Part shown: piece after piece, positions 11,188 through 21,989 of the stretch | How positions within the stretch are numbered: position 1 is the stretch's first letter | How the letters are laid out: each line of letters opens with the position of its first letter | Assembly: GCF_001704415.2 (NCBI RefSeq) | Contig: NW_017189517.1 | Location: 3,731,167 to 3,795,166, forward strand | DNA length: 64,000 nt | From: Capra hircus | Taxonomy: Eukaryota; Chordata; Mammalia; Artiodactyla; Bovidae | Direction: 5' to 3' | The notes under the pieces: generated by a model | Databases searched by the model: none | Told to the model about the DNA's origin: nothing | What the model saw: only the letters and a program-made list of their open reading frames with translations | Program-made: the position numbers and the translations under genes

Positions 11188-11592
11188 ATCACTACGAACA
11201 AAGCTAGTGGAGGTGATCAAATTCCAGTTGAGCTGTTTCAAATCCTGAAAGATGATGTTGTGAAAGTGCTGCATTCAATATGCCAGAAAATTTGGAAAAC
11301 TCAGCAGTGGCCACAGGACTGGAAAAGGTCAGTTTTCATTCCAATCCCAAAGAAAGGCAATGCCAAAGAATGCTCAAACTACTTCACAATTGCACTCATC
11401 TCACATGCTAGTAAAGTAATGCTCTAAATTCTCCAAGCCAGGCTTCAGCAACATGTGAACTGTGAACTTCCTGATGTTCAAGCTGGTTGTAGAAAAGGCA
11501 GAGGAAGCAGAGGTCAAATTGCCAACATCTGCTGAATCATGGAAAAAGCCAGAGAGTTTCAGAAAAACATCTCTTTCTGCTTTATTGACTAT
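11188..11592 (+). mobile_element. internal BovB fragment without 3' end
   Basis: About 405 bp of BovB RT sequence (from the end of the linker to the FIDYAKAF motif) sits on the plus strand. It stops abruptly at 'ctttattgactat' with no 3' UTR or GAACT tail. BovB inserts from its 3' end, so a missing tail implies later deletion or rearrangement. It has several stops. Confidence 0.88.
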
Positions 11593-12529
11593 CACTTTTT
11601 TCCTTTTTTTGAGTGGAAATTCCTTTCTTCTTTGCTTGCTTGGTTTCCTTTTTGTGCCCCAATATTCTTTTGCTTGTTCCAGTATTATATTTTAGACATG
11701 TGCGGTGGTGATGGACAGATAAATTATCATCTTTAGTACATAGTTCACTTAACCAAAAGCAGTCATATCTAGTCCTAAGAGTACTGCACAAAACCTGAGG
11801 AGTCTGAAATCTACCTGCATTCAGTACCTTGATGGGACTTTGGTTTGACTTCACCGGGGGCATTAAAAAAAAAAAAAAAAGGTAAACATTTTAACTTCTC
11901 TGAGCAAGGGGAAATGGATGAAAGAAATGTTAGGGTGTTACATCAGGGAATAATTAAATCTACTCAGTGGGTCAGGGTAGATTCCAGCACTAAGACTGGC
12001 ACTGCTCTCCATGGAACATTGCTCCTCTTGAAGTTCCTGATCTTTCTCTTGATGTGAATAAATGCTGTTTCATGGAATGTTCTACTCATCATTTTCTTAT
12101 TATGTTTTCTTTTAGCTTCTCATGAGTACTTGGTTTTAAGTATCACTTTTTAAATATATTTTAATCAGTTGTTTTCTGTGAATATTCTTCACTTTCTATG
12201 TCCATTTATTTCAGTCTTTCAGCTGTAGTGACATTAACCATATTGGGAATTTTTAACATATACAGGAAAAAAACACACTACAGGTTCAATAAGTATTTTA
12301 CCTCCCACCGCTAAACAGAGGCAACAGGTTGACTTTAAGTTGTAAGCAGTCAGAGACACTTACTTCGTGTATAAGAGATGAGATTCATAGGTAGTGTAGT
12401 GAAATGTAATCTCTTGAAACTAAACTCCATGGATTCAAGTTTAGGCTTATAAAGTTATATTGAGGAACATTATATGAAAATAAGAGTTTCCTAACAAGAA
12501 ATATTTTGGCAGCTGGACTTAGAGTCAGT
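11593..12529. other. unassigned sequence with A17 tract
   Basis: I cannot assign this stretch. It includes a pyrimidine-rich start, an A17 tract at 11864-11880 and an AATAAA at about 12056-12061. A 93-codon minus frame (11863-11582) and a 70-codon plus frame (11845-12057) have no recognisable domain. A decayed processed transcript is possible but unsupported. Confidence 0.35.
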
Positions 12530-12732
12530 AGTTGTTGTTTAGTCACTTAGTCGTGTCTGACTCTGTGTGACCTCATGGACTGTAGCCTGCCAGGCTCTTC
12601 TGTCCATGGAATTTCCCAGGCAAGAATACTAGAGTGGGTTGACATTTCCTTCTCCAGGTGATCTTCGACACATAGGGATTGAACCCAGACCTCCTGCCTT
12701 GCAGGCAGATTCTTTACCACTGCACCACCTGG
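12530..12732 (-). mobile_element. Bov-tA SINE
   Basis: The plus strand reads the BovB-like tail part first ('gttgtttagtcacttagtcgtg') and the tRNA-Glu-like head last ('attctttaccactgcaccacctgg'), so the element is on the minus strand. It has the usual SINE length of about 200 bp. The reading frame at 12547-12765 is a chance product of it. Confidence 0.92.
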
Positions 12733-13329
12733 AAATAATAAGTGAATTCTGAAGAAATTCTCCACAAATTATGACTGTACTCATAACCAAATAATGGACT
12801 CATAGGTACTTTAACCACATCGAAGTCAATCATTGCTCCTTTGTTTAGCAGTCATTAACACTACTTGAACACTTATTAATTCGCCACTAAAGACTGAAGA
12901 CTTAGCTTCTTTCCTCTGAACCCCTTACAAATTATTCAAACTCCTAGTAGTACTCACTCCTGCCATCTGTCCCAAGAATGCTGTGGATTAATGTTGAGGG
13001 GCATTGGTGGAAGAGTTTGGGCTGCTTTTTAATGATTACAGGAATGGAACAGAGAGGATGTGGAAATTACAGTGAATTTCAGGAAAGGATGTAAAAATAT
13101 TTAAAACCCCAAGGTCCCCTGCTCTTCAGAGTGTGTTCCAAATATAAGATGCTATTATGACAATGAATTGAATTGAACACTGTAAACCATTTACAATTTG
13201 TTGTTCTCTTGCAACATCCTTCAGTCTTAAACAGTTGGGAAAGAACAGAATTTCTGAAATAAGTGGGATTGATTTTATCAGCACTGATGGTAAAATATCA
13301 GAGCCTTAGCTATCCAAGCAGTCTTGTTC
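12733..13329. other. no gene seen
   Basis: AT-rich sequence with no recognisable repeat, frame or RNA gene. Confidence 0.5.
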
Positions 13330-15015
13330 TATTCAGATACTCTATTTCTTCATGATTCACTCTTGGTTTGTTGTGTGTTTGTAGGAATTATCTATTTTTT
13401 CTAGGTCATCCAGTTTTTTGACTTATAGCTGTTCATAGTATTCTCTTATGTAGTGCTTTGTGTTTTTATTGCATCAGTTGCAATGTCCCCTCTTTCATTT
13501 CTGATTTTAGTTATGTGAGTCTTCTCTTTTTTATTATTTTAGCTAAGAGTTTGTTAATTTTTTTTTTAGGTTTCTTTTTTTTATTTTTTATTTTTTTTAT
13601 TGTTGTAATTTATTTATTTATTTATTTATTTTTTAATTTTAAAATCTTTAATTCTTACATGCGTTCCCAAACATGAACCCCCCTCCCACCGCCCTCCCCA
13701 TAACATCTCTCTGGGTCATCCCCATGCTCCAGCCCCAAGCATAATTTTGTTGATCTCTTACAAAAATCACTCAGTTTCAATGGTGTTTCCTATTGATTTT
13801 CTGTTCTCGATTTAATTTGCCTTGGTGCTCTTTATTCTTTCCTTCCTTCTGTTCACTTTGGGTTGTTTGTTCCTCTTTTTTTCAGTTTCTTGAGATGTAA
13901 AGCTATGTTGTTGATTTGAGATAGTTCTTTTTTAATGTACACATTTATAGCTCTATACCTCCCTGTTAGCAATGCTTTTGCTGCTCCCCATGTTTTTTGT
14001 GTATATTGTATTTTCACTTATCTTAAGCTATTTTCTGATTTCCCTTGTGACCTCTTTGACTCACTGGTTGTTTAAAAGTGTGTTGCTTAATTTTCACATA
14101 GTTGTGGATATTCCAGTTTTCCTTGTGCTATTGATTTCTAGTTTCATCCTATAATGATCAAAAAGGATACTTTCTATGACTTAAGTATTCATGAATTTTT
14201 TAAGATTTGTTTTTGTATCTATCCCGGAGAATGTTCCATGTGCAGTTGAGTAGATTGTATATTTTGCTGCTGTTGGGTGGAGTGGTCTGAATATGTCTTA
14301 TATGTATAGTTAGTCTGTGTTATTAAAGTCCTCTATTTCCTTTTTGATCTTTGTTGTTCTGTTCACTATTGAATGGAAGGTATTGAAGTCAACTACTATT
14401 ATTGTGTTGCTATATATTTCTCCCTTCAATTCTCACAAAATTTGTCATATATTTAGGAGTTTTGAGGTTTGGTGAATATAATTTATAATATTTATAATGA
14501 CTATATCTTCTTGGTGAATTATGCTCTTATATAATGTCATCCTTTGCCTCTTATTAACTTTTTTTTTTTTTTTGTAAGTCTAGTTTGGCTGATGTTGATA
14601 TAACTGTACCTGCTCCCTTTTGGTTACTATTCATATAGAATAATCTTTTCCATTCTATCATGTTCAGCCTATGTGAATCCTTAGATCTGAAGTGAGTCTT
14701 TCATAGGCAGCATTCTGTTGGGTCTTATTTTTTTTTTTTTAATATACATTCAGGCAATCTCCATCTTTCGATTGTAGAGTTTAGTCCATTTTCATTTAAA
14801 GTAATTAATGATAAGGAAGGACTTACTGTTACCATTTTAAAAAGGTGTTTTCTGCATATGCTGTAGCCTTTTTGTGACTCCTTTTATTATAGTCCTTTGT
14901 GGTTCATTGTTTTATTCTCTGGTGATTATCTTGATTCACTTCTCATTTCCTTTTGTGTATATTCTGTAGATATTTTCTTTCTGGTTACTATTGCAGTTAC
15001 ATAAAATATCCTAAG
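13330..15015 (-). mobile_element. ancient L1, minus strand, first segment (ORF2 5' half)
   Basis: Read on the plus strand it shows typical reversed L1 ORF2 blocks: 'ttatagctctatacctccct', 'catagttgtggatattccag', 'ttcttggtgaattatgctcttatataatg' and 'attgtagagtttagtccattt'. It is old, with no open frame. It is interrupted by a short L1-BT 3' end (13606-13740) and, from 15016, by a BovB. The last 13 bases (15003-15015) are the BovB target-site copy. Confidence 0.75.
13606..13740 (-). mobile_element. short L1-BT 3' end with variant terminus
   Basis: The plus strand shows a T-rich tail (TTTA repeats), then 'ctttaattcttacatgcgtt', 'cccaaacatgaaccccc' and 'ctctctgggtcatcccc', which is the reversed L1-BT 3' UTR. 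Only about 135 bp survive, a severe 5' truncation. Its 3' terminus differs from the L1-BT copies at 16440 and 52470 but matches the copy at 55425-55650. Confidence 0.85.
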
Positions 15016-15373
15016 TCAGGTCAGTTGCTTAGTCATGTCCAACTCTTTGTAACTCCATGGACTGCAGCATGCCATGTCTCCCTGTCCATCACAAATTCTG
15101 GCAGTTTACTCAAACTTATGTTCATTGTGTCGATGATTGCATCCAACCATCTCATCCTCTGTTGTCCCCTTCTCCTCCTGCCTTCAATCTTTCCAAGCAT
15201 CATTGTCTTTTCAAATGAGTCAGCTCTTTGCATCAGGTGTCCAAAATATTGGAGTTTCAGCTTCAGCATAAGTCCTTCCACTGAATATTCAGTATTGATT
15301 TCCTTTAGGATGGACTGGTTGGATATCCTTGTAGTTGAAAGGACTCTCAGGAGTCTTCTCCAACACCGCAGTT

Positions 15374-16088
15374 GGATCTAATTAAAGTTAAAAGCTTCTG
15401 CACAACAAAGGAAACTATAAGCAAGGTGAAAAGACAGCCTTCTGAATGGGAGAAAATAATAACAAATGAAGCAACTGACAAACAACTAATCTCAAAAATA
15501 TACAAGCAACTCATACAGCTCAATTCCAGAAAAATAAACGACCCAATCAAAAAATGGGCCAAAGAACTAAATAGACATTTCTCAAAGGAAGACATACAGA
15601 TGGCTAACAAACACATGAAAAGATGCTCTACATCACTCATTATCAGAGAAAGGCAAATCAAGACCACAGTAAGGTACCATTTCACACCAGTCAGAATGGC
15701 TGCGATCCAAAAGTCTACAAGCAATAAATGCTGGAGAGGGTGTGGAGAAAAGGGTACCCTCTTACACTGTTGGTGGGAATGCAAACTAGTACAGCCACTA
15801 TGGAGAACAGTGTGGAGATTCCTTAAGAAACTGGAAATAGAACTGCCTTATGACCCAGCAATCCCACTGCTGGGCATAGACACCGAGGAAACCAGAATTG
15901 AAAGAGACACGTGTACCCCAATGTTCATTGCAGCACTATTTATAATAGCCAGGACACAGAAGCAACCTAGATGTCCATCAGCAGATGAATGGATAAGAAA
16001 GCTGTGGTACATATACACAATGGAGTATTGCTCAGCCATTAAAAAGAATACATTGGAATCAGTTCTAATGAGGTGGATGAAACTGTAG
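15374..16088 (+). pseudogene. L1 ORF2 C-terminal remnant
   Basis: A 238-codon open frame (from the ATG at 15372) carries the ORF2p C-terminal region, including KWAKELNRHFSKEDIQ, the cysteine-bearing CWRGCGEKGTLLHCWWEC segment and YIYTMEYCSAIKKN. It ends at TAG after RWMKL; the related copy at 52178 reads GAG there and continues about 27 more residues, so this is a premature stop. RT and EN are absent through 5' truncation. Confidence 0.9.
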
Positions 16089-16576
16089 CAGATTATACAG
16101 AGTTAAGTCAGAAAGAAAAACACCAATACAGTATATTAACACATATAAATGGAATTTAGAAAGAAGGTTACGATAACTCTGTATGCAAGACAGTAAAAGA
16201 GACACAGATGTATAGAACAGACTTTTGGACTCTGGGAGAGGGCGAGGGTGGGATGATTTGGGAGAATGGCATTGAAACATGTATAATATCATGTAAGAAA
16301 AGAATCGCCAGTCTAGGTTTGATGCAGGATACAGGATGCTTGGGGCTGGTGCACTGGGATGACCCAGAGAGATGGTATGGGGAGGGAGGTGGGAGGGGGG
16401 TTCAGGATTGGGAACTCATGTACACCCATGGCAGATTCATGTTGATGTATGGCAAAACCAATACAGTATTGTAAAGTAAAATAAAGTAAAAAAAAAAAAA
16501 AAAAGAAAAGAAAAAAGAAATACAAGAAGAGAGAAAATCATAAAATAAATTAAACCAAAACAAAACAAAAAACAAA
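15374..16576 (+). mobile_element. 5'-truncated L1-BT inside BovB
   Basis: The L1 starts within ORF2 ('ggatctaattaaagttaaaag'), runs through the ORF2 C-terminus and the full 3' UTR ('ggaactcatgtacacccatgg', 'ggcaaaaccaatacagtattg') to an A18 run at about 16487-16504. A further 70 A-rich bases lie between that run and the point where BovB resumes at 16577. No clear TSD is visible; BovB sequence resumes with perhaps a few bases hidden in the A tail. Confidence 0.92.
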
Positions 16577-17165
16577 AGGATCAATTCTTTGGCACTCAGC
16601 TTTCTTTATAGTCCAACTCTCACATCCATACATGACTACTGGAAAAACCATAGCTTTGACTACGTGGACATTTGCTGGCAAATTAATGTCTCTGCTTTTT
16701 AATATGAGGTCTAGGTTGGTAATAACTTTTCTTCTAAGGAGCAAGCATCTTTTAATTTCATGGCTGGAGTCACCATCTGCTGTGATTTTGGAGCCCAAAA
16801 CAATAAAGTCTCCTAATGTTTCCTTTGCTTCCCCATCTATTTGCCATGAAGTGATGGGACCAGATGCAATGATCTTAAGTTTTCTGAATGTTGTTTTAAG
16901 CCAATATTTTCACTCTCTTCCTTCACTTTCATCAAGAGGCTCTTCAGTTCTTCTTTGTTTTCTGCTATAAGGATGTTGTCATCTGCATATCTGAGGTTAT
17001 TGACATTTCTCCTGGCAATCTTGATTCCAGCTTATGCTTCATTCAGCCCAACATTTCTGCATATAAGTTAGATAAGCAGGGTGATAATATATAGCCTTGA
17101 CATACTCCTTTACCGATTTGGAACCAGCCTGTTATTCCATGACCAGTTCTAACTGTTGCTTACTG

Positions 17166-17926
17166 ACTAGAGATCGCTTCAAGAAAATTAGAGATACCAA
17201 GAAAATATTTCATGCAAAGATGGGCTTGATAAAGCACAGAAATGTATGGACCTAACAGAAGCAGAAGATATTAAGAAGAGGTCACAAGAATACACAGAAG
17301 AACTATACAAAAAAGATCTTCACGATCCAGATAATCACGATGGTGTGATCACTCAGAGCCGGACATCCTGGAATGCGAATTCAAGTGTGTCTTAGGAAGC
17401 ATCACTACGGACAAAGTTAGTGGAGGTGATGGAATTCCAGTTGAGCTATTTCAAATCCTAAAAGATGATGTTGTGAAAGTGATCCACTCAATATGCCAAC
17501 AAATTTGCAAAACTCAGCAGTGGCCACAGGACTGGTAAATGTCAGTTTTCATTTAAAACGTTTTCCCAAAGAAAGGTAATGCCAAAGAATGCTCCAACTA
17601 CAGCACAATTGCACTTATCTCACACACTAGTAAAGTAATGCTCAAAATTTTCCAAGCCAGGCTTCAACAGTACATGAACTATGAACTTCCAGAGGCACAA
17701 GCTAGATTTAGAAAAGGTAGAGGAATCAGAGAACAAATTGCCAACATCCATTGGATCATCGAAAAAGCAAGAAAATTCCACAAAAACATCTAATTCTGCT
17801 TTATTGACTATGTAAAGCCTTTGACTGTGTGGATCACAACAATCTGTGGAGATTTTTTCAAGAGATGGTGATACCAGACCACCTAACCTGCCTACTGAGA
17901 AATCTGTAGGTCAGGAAGCAACCGTT
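17166..17926 (+). mobile_element. inverted 5' segment of the 15016-17926 BovB
   Basis: Plus-strand BovB from the linker ('ttcaagaaaattagagatacc') through the first half of RT to 'ggaagcaaccgtta'. It has stops and small indels. It is opposite in strand to the rest of the same element and has neither a 3' UTR nor its own TSD, which is why I treat it as part of that insertion. Confidence 0.88.
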
Positions 17927-17940
17927 AAAACATCCTAAAG

Positions 17941-18252
17941 TACAGCATTAAATTTTAAACTGATAACAATTCAGTCACGTACAAAAATTCCAGTCTTTTT
18001 ATTGGTTCAGTAGCTAAGTTTTCCTGACTCTTTGTGACCCCATGGACTGTAGCACCTCTGTCCATGGGATTTCCCAGGCAAGAATACTGGAGTAGTTTGC
18101 CATCTCTTCCTCCAGGTATCTTCTTGTCCCACGGATCGAACCCACATCTCCTACATTGGCAGGAGGATTCTTTACCACAGAGCCACTCGAGAAACTCTTT
18201 TCTGGCCCCATAACATTTATGTTATGAATGTCATGAATTACATTTTTATGCA
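17941..18252 (-). mobile_element. ancient L1, second segment, with SINE inside
   Basis: After the BovB TSD the old L1 resumes with 'attaaattttaaactgataac', a reversed L1 block. A SINE occupies 18006-18196. The last 16 bases (18237-18252, attacatttttatgca) are the target-site copy of the next BovB. Confidence 0.55.
18006..18196 (-). mobile_element. Bov-tA SINE
   Basis: Minus-strand SINE: BovB-like tail part at left ('ctgactctttgtgaccccatg'), tRNA-like head at right ('ttctttaccacagagccac'). It is somewhat diverged and has small deletions relative to other copies here. Confidence 0.9.
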
Positions 18253-18474
18253 TTCAGTTCAGTCAGTACAGTCGCTCAGTCATGTCCGACTCTTTGCGAC
18301 TCCATTAATTGCATCACGCCAGGCCTCCCTGTCCATCACCAACTCCCGGAGTTCACTCAAACTCATGTCCGTCGAGTTGGTGATGCCATCAAGCCATCTC
18401 ATGCTCTGTCGTCCCCTTCTCCTCCTACCCTCAATCTCTCCGAGCATCAGAGTCTTTTCCAAAGAGTCAACTCT

Positions 18475-20271
18475 TCACATGAGGTGGCCAAAGTATAGGA
18501 GTTTCAGCTTTAGAATCATTCTTTCCAAAGCATACCCAGCATTGATCATCTTTAGAATGGACTGGTTGGATCTCCATGCAGTCCAAGGGACTCTCAAGAG
18601 TCTTCTCCAACACCACAGTTCAAAAGCATAAATTCTTAGGCACTCATCTTTCTTCACAGTCCAACTCTCACATCCATACATGAACACTGGAAAAACCATA
18701 GCCTTGACTAGACGGACCTTTGTTGGCATAGTACTGTCTCTGCTTTTTAATATGCTATCTAGGTTGGTCATAACTTTCCTTCCAAGGAATAAGCGTCTTT
18801 CAATTTTATGGCTGCAACCACCATCTGCAGTGATTTTGGAGCCCCCAAAAGTAAAGTCGGATACTTTCCCCACTGTTTCCCCATCTATTTCCCGTGAAAT
18901 GATGGGACCAGATGCTATGATCTTGGTTTTCTGAATGTTGAGATTTAAGCCAACTTTTCACTCTCCTCTTTCACTTTCATCAAGAGGCTTTTTAGTTCCT
19001 CTTCACTTTCTACCATAAGGGTGGTGTCATCTGAATATCTGAGGTTATTAATACTTCTCCCAGCAATGTTTATTCCAACTTGTGCTTCTTCCAGCCCAGC
19101 GTTTCCCATGATGTAATCTGCATAAAAGTTAAATAAGCAGGATGACAATATATAGCCTTGATGTACTCTTTTTCCTATTTGGAGCCAGTCTGTTGTTCAT
19201 TGTCCAGTTTTAACTGTTATTTCCTGACCTACATATAGGTCTCTCAAGAGGCAGGTCAGGTGGTCTGGTATTCCACAATTTATTGTGACCACACAGTCAA
19301 AGGCTTTGGCATAGTCAATAAAGCAGAAATAGATGTTTTTCTGGAACTCTCTTGCTTTTTTGATGATCAAGTGGATGTTGGCAATTTGATCTCTGGTTCC
19401 TCTGCCTTTTCTAAAATTAGCTTGAACATCTGGAAGTTCATGGTTCATGTATTGCTGAAGCCTGGCTTGGAGAATTTTGAGCATTACTTTGCTAGTGTGT
19501 GAGATGAGTGCAGTTGTGCGGTAGTTGGAGCATTCTTTGGCATTACCTTTCTTCAGGAAAACATTTGGAATGAAAACTCACATTTACCTGTCCTATGGCC
19601 ACTGCCAAGATTTCCAAATTTGCTGGCATATTGAGTACAGCACTTTAACAGCATCACCATTCAGGATTTGAAATAGCTCAACTGGAATTCCATCCCCTCC
19701 ATTAGCTTTGTTCGTAGTGATGCTTTCTAAGGCCCACTTGAATTTACACACCAGGAGGTCTGGCTCTAGGTTAATAATCACACCAACATGATTATCTTGA
19801 TCGTGAAGATCTTTTTTGTACAGTTCTTCTGTGTATTCTTGCCACATCTTCTTAATATCTTCTGTTTCTGTTAGGTCCATACCGTTTCTGTCCTTTATTG
19901 AGCCCATCTTTGCATGGAATATTCCCTTGGTATCTCTAATTTTCTTGAAGATATCTCTAGTCTTTCCCATTCTGATGTTTTCCTCTATTTCTTTGCACTG
20001 ATCGCTGAGGAAGGCTTTCTTATCTCTTCTTGCTATTCTTTGGAAGTCTGCATTCAGATGCTTATATCTTTCCTTTTCTCCTTTGCTTTTCGCTTCTCTT
20101 CTTTTCACAGCTATTTGTAAAGCCTCCCCAGACAGCCATGTTGCTTTTTTTGCATTTCTTTTCCATGGGGATGGCCTTGATCCCTGTCTCCTGTACAATT
20201 TCATGAACCTCCATCCATAGTTCATCAGACACTCTATCTATGAGATCTAGTGCATTAAATCTATTTCTCAC
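18475..20271 (-). pseudogene. BovB linker, RT and C-terminal remnant
   Basis: In coding order: 20271-20062 and 20225-19593 (linker and RT start), 19484-19197 (RT with FIDYAKAFDCV), 19148-18945 (RT core) and 18873-18475 (C-terminal part with RRLLRVPWTAW). The RT box reads YSDD instead of YADD. At least four frameshifts or stops separate the pieces. Confidence 0.9.
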
Positions 20272-21385
20272 TTCTGTGTATAATCATAAGGGATTTGATT
20301 AAGATCATACCTGAATGGTCTAGTGGTTTCCCTACTTTCTTCAATTTAAGTCTGAATTTGGCAATAAGGAGTTCATGATCTGAGCCACAGTCAACTCCCG
20401 GTCTTGTTTTTGTTGACTGTATAGAGCTTCTCCATCTTTGGCTGCAAAGAATATAATAAATCTGATTTTCGTGTTGACCATCTGGCGATGTCCATGTGTG
20501 GAGTCTTCTCTTGTGTAGTTGAAAAAGGTTGTTTGCTATGATCAGTGCATTTTCTTGGCAAAACTCTATTAGCCTTTGCCCTGCTTCATTCCGCATTCCA
20601 AGGTCAAACTTGCCTGTTAGTCCAGGTGTTTCTTGACTTCCTACTTTTGCATTCCAGTCCCCTATAATGAAAAAGACATCTTTTTTGGGTGTTAGTTCTA
20701 GAAGGTCTTGTAGGTCTTCATAGAACCTTTCAACTTCAGCTTCTTCAGCACTACTGGTTGGGGCATAGACTTGGATTACTGTGATATTGAATGGTTTGCC
20801 TTGGAAATGAACAGGGTTCATTCTGTCATTTTTGAGATTGCATCCAAGTACTGCATTTCGGACTCTTTTGTTGACCATGATGACTACTCCATTTCTTCTA
20901 AGGGATTCCTGCCCACAGTAGTAGATATAACAGTCTTCTGAGTTAAATTCACCCATTCCAGTCCATTTTAGTTCGCTGATTCCTAGAATGTCGAAGTTCA
21001 CCCTTGCCATCTCTTGTTTGACCACTTCCAATTTGCCTTGATTCATGAACCTGACATTCCAGGTTCCTACGCAATTTTGCTCTTTACAGTATTGGACCTT
21101 GCTTCTATCACCAGTCACATCCACAACTTGGCATTGTTTTTGCTTTGACTCCATCCTGTCATTTTTTCTGGAGTTATTTCTCCACTGATCTCCAGTAGCA
21201 TATTGGGCACCTCCCAACGTGGGGAGTTCCCCTTTCAATATCCTATCATTTTGCCTTTTTGTACTGTTCATGTGGTTCTCACGGCAAGAATACTGAAGCG
21301 GTTTGCCATTCCCTTCTCCAGTGGACCACATTCTGTCAGACCTCTCCACCATGACCCGCCCGTCTTGGGTGGTCCCACATGGCAT
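20261..21385 (-). pseudogene. BovB N-terminal region and endonuclease, open for 374 codons
   Basis: A long frame covers the N-terminal extension and the apurinic-like endonuclease (EEP fold) that nicks target DNA. Visible motifs: WNVRFMNQGK and ISELKWTG (catalytic Glu region), VYAPTSSAEEAE, IIGDWNAKVG (Asp and Asn of the active site) and SDHELL (catalytic His). One normally acidic site is altered: the usual QIDYIL reads QIYYIL. A one-base loss after KVGK shifts the frame into a false tail, so EN is cut off from RT. Confidence 0.88.
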
Positions 21386-21712
21386 GGCATAGTTTCATTG
21401 AGTTAGACAAGGCTGTGGTCCTTGTGATTTGATTGACTAGTTTTCTGTGAGTATGGTTTCAGTGTGTCTGCCCTCTGATGCCCTCTAGCAACACCTACTG
21501 TCTTACTTGGGTTTCTCTTACCTTGGACGTGGGGTATCTCTTCACGGCTCCTCCAGCAAAGCACAGCCAGTGCTCCTTACCTTGGATGAGGGGTATCTCC
21601 TACTGTCGCCCCTCTTGACCTTGAACGTGGCATAGCTCCTCTCGGCCCTCCTGTGCCCATGCAACCATTGCCCCTTCCACGTGCATTACATTTACCGTGC
21701 ACTTTATTTCTA

Positions 21713-21875
21713 ATCTGGGCTTCCCTCATGGCTTAGTTGGCAATGAATCCTCCTGCAATGCAGGAGACTCTGGTTCAATTCCTGAGTGAGGAAGATCTGC
21801 TGGAGAAGAGATAGGCTACCCATTCCAGTGTTCTTAAGCTTCGCTTGTGGCTCAGCTGGTAAAGAATCCACCTGT
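21713..21875 (+). mobile_element. Bov-tA SINE with a second SINE head
   Basis: A tRNA-like head ('gggcttccctcatggcttag') with its B-box region ('ggttcaattcctgag') and part of the body run to about 21832. A second head-like stretch ('ttgtggctcagctggtaaag') follows at once at 21845-21873. Either two truncated SINEs or an internal rearrangement would explain it. Confidence 0.75.
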
Positions 21876-21989
21876 GCACCACCAGCCACAGGGTCTTATA
21901 GGATTCTTTCACCAAGGAAACAGCCTTCCTCCTGGATCTGCTCAGTGCCACCTCATTGATGTTCACCACCTCGTCCTTACCTTCTAACA
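21876..21989. other. short unassigned stretch
   Basis: This piece is more coding-like in composition than its surroundings and lies in a 71-codon minus frame (21990-21775). No domain is recognised, and half of that frame is SINE sequence. Confidence 0.3.

Larger units (their letters stand above)
15016..17926 (-). mobile_element. BovB with inverted 5' segment (twin-priming-like)
   Basis: The 3' part is on the minus strand (15016-15373 and 16577 to about 17165, split by an L1-BT). From about 17166 the strand flips and the upstream BovB segment continues on the plus strand to 17926. In BovB order the inverted part ends at 'ggtcaggaagcaaccgtta' and the 3' part begins at 'aagcaacagttagaac', so they abut with a few bases of overlap. 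One TSD encloses both: aaaatatcctaag at 15003-15015 and aaaacatcctaaag at 17927-17940 (one mismatch). The RT box in the 3' part near 16990 still encodes YADD. This is one insertion event into the ancient L1. Confidence 0.9.
18253..21684 (-). mobile_element. nearly full-length BovB
   Basis: At about 3.43 kb this is the most complete BovB in the window. It starts on the plus strand with the reversed tail (TTCAGTTCAG) and reaches the GC-richer 5' region with repeated 'ccttggacgtgg'-like units near 21530-21660. A TSD flanks it: attacatttttatgca at 18237-18252 and attacatttaccgtgca at 21685-21701. It lies inside the ancient minus-strand L1. The ORF is frameshifted, so the element is not autonomous. 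Confidence 0.95.

Noticed and set aside
13458..14154. Hydrophobic Phe/Leu/Ile-rich frames resembling membrane proteins
   Set aside because: They are antisense readings of an old A-rich L1, which give T-rich codons; no gene structure.
15033..15784. Minus-strand frames of 82 and 145 codons
   Set aside because: Antisense or BovB-derived shadows across the BovB/L1 junction at 15373.
20261..21385. 374-codon open frame as a host endonuclease gene
   Set aside because: It is the BovB endonuclease region inside a 3.4-kb BovB with a TSD, and it is frameshifted before RT.
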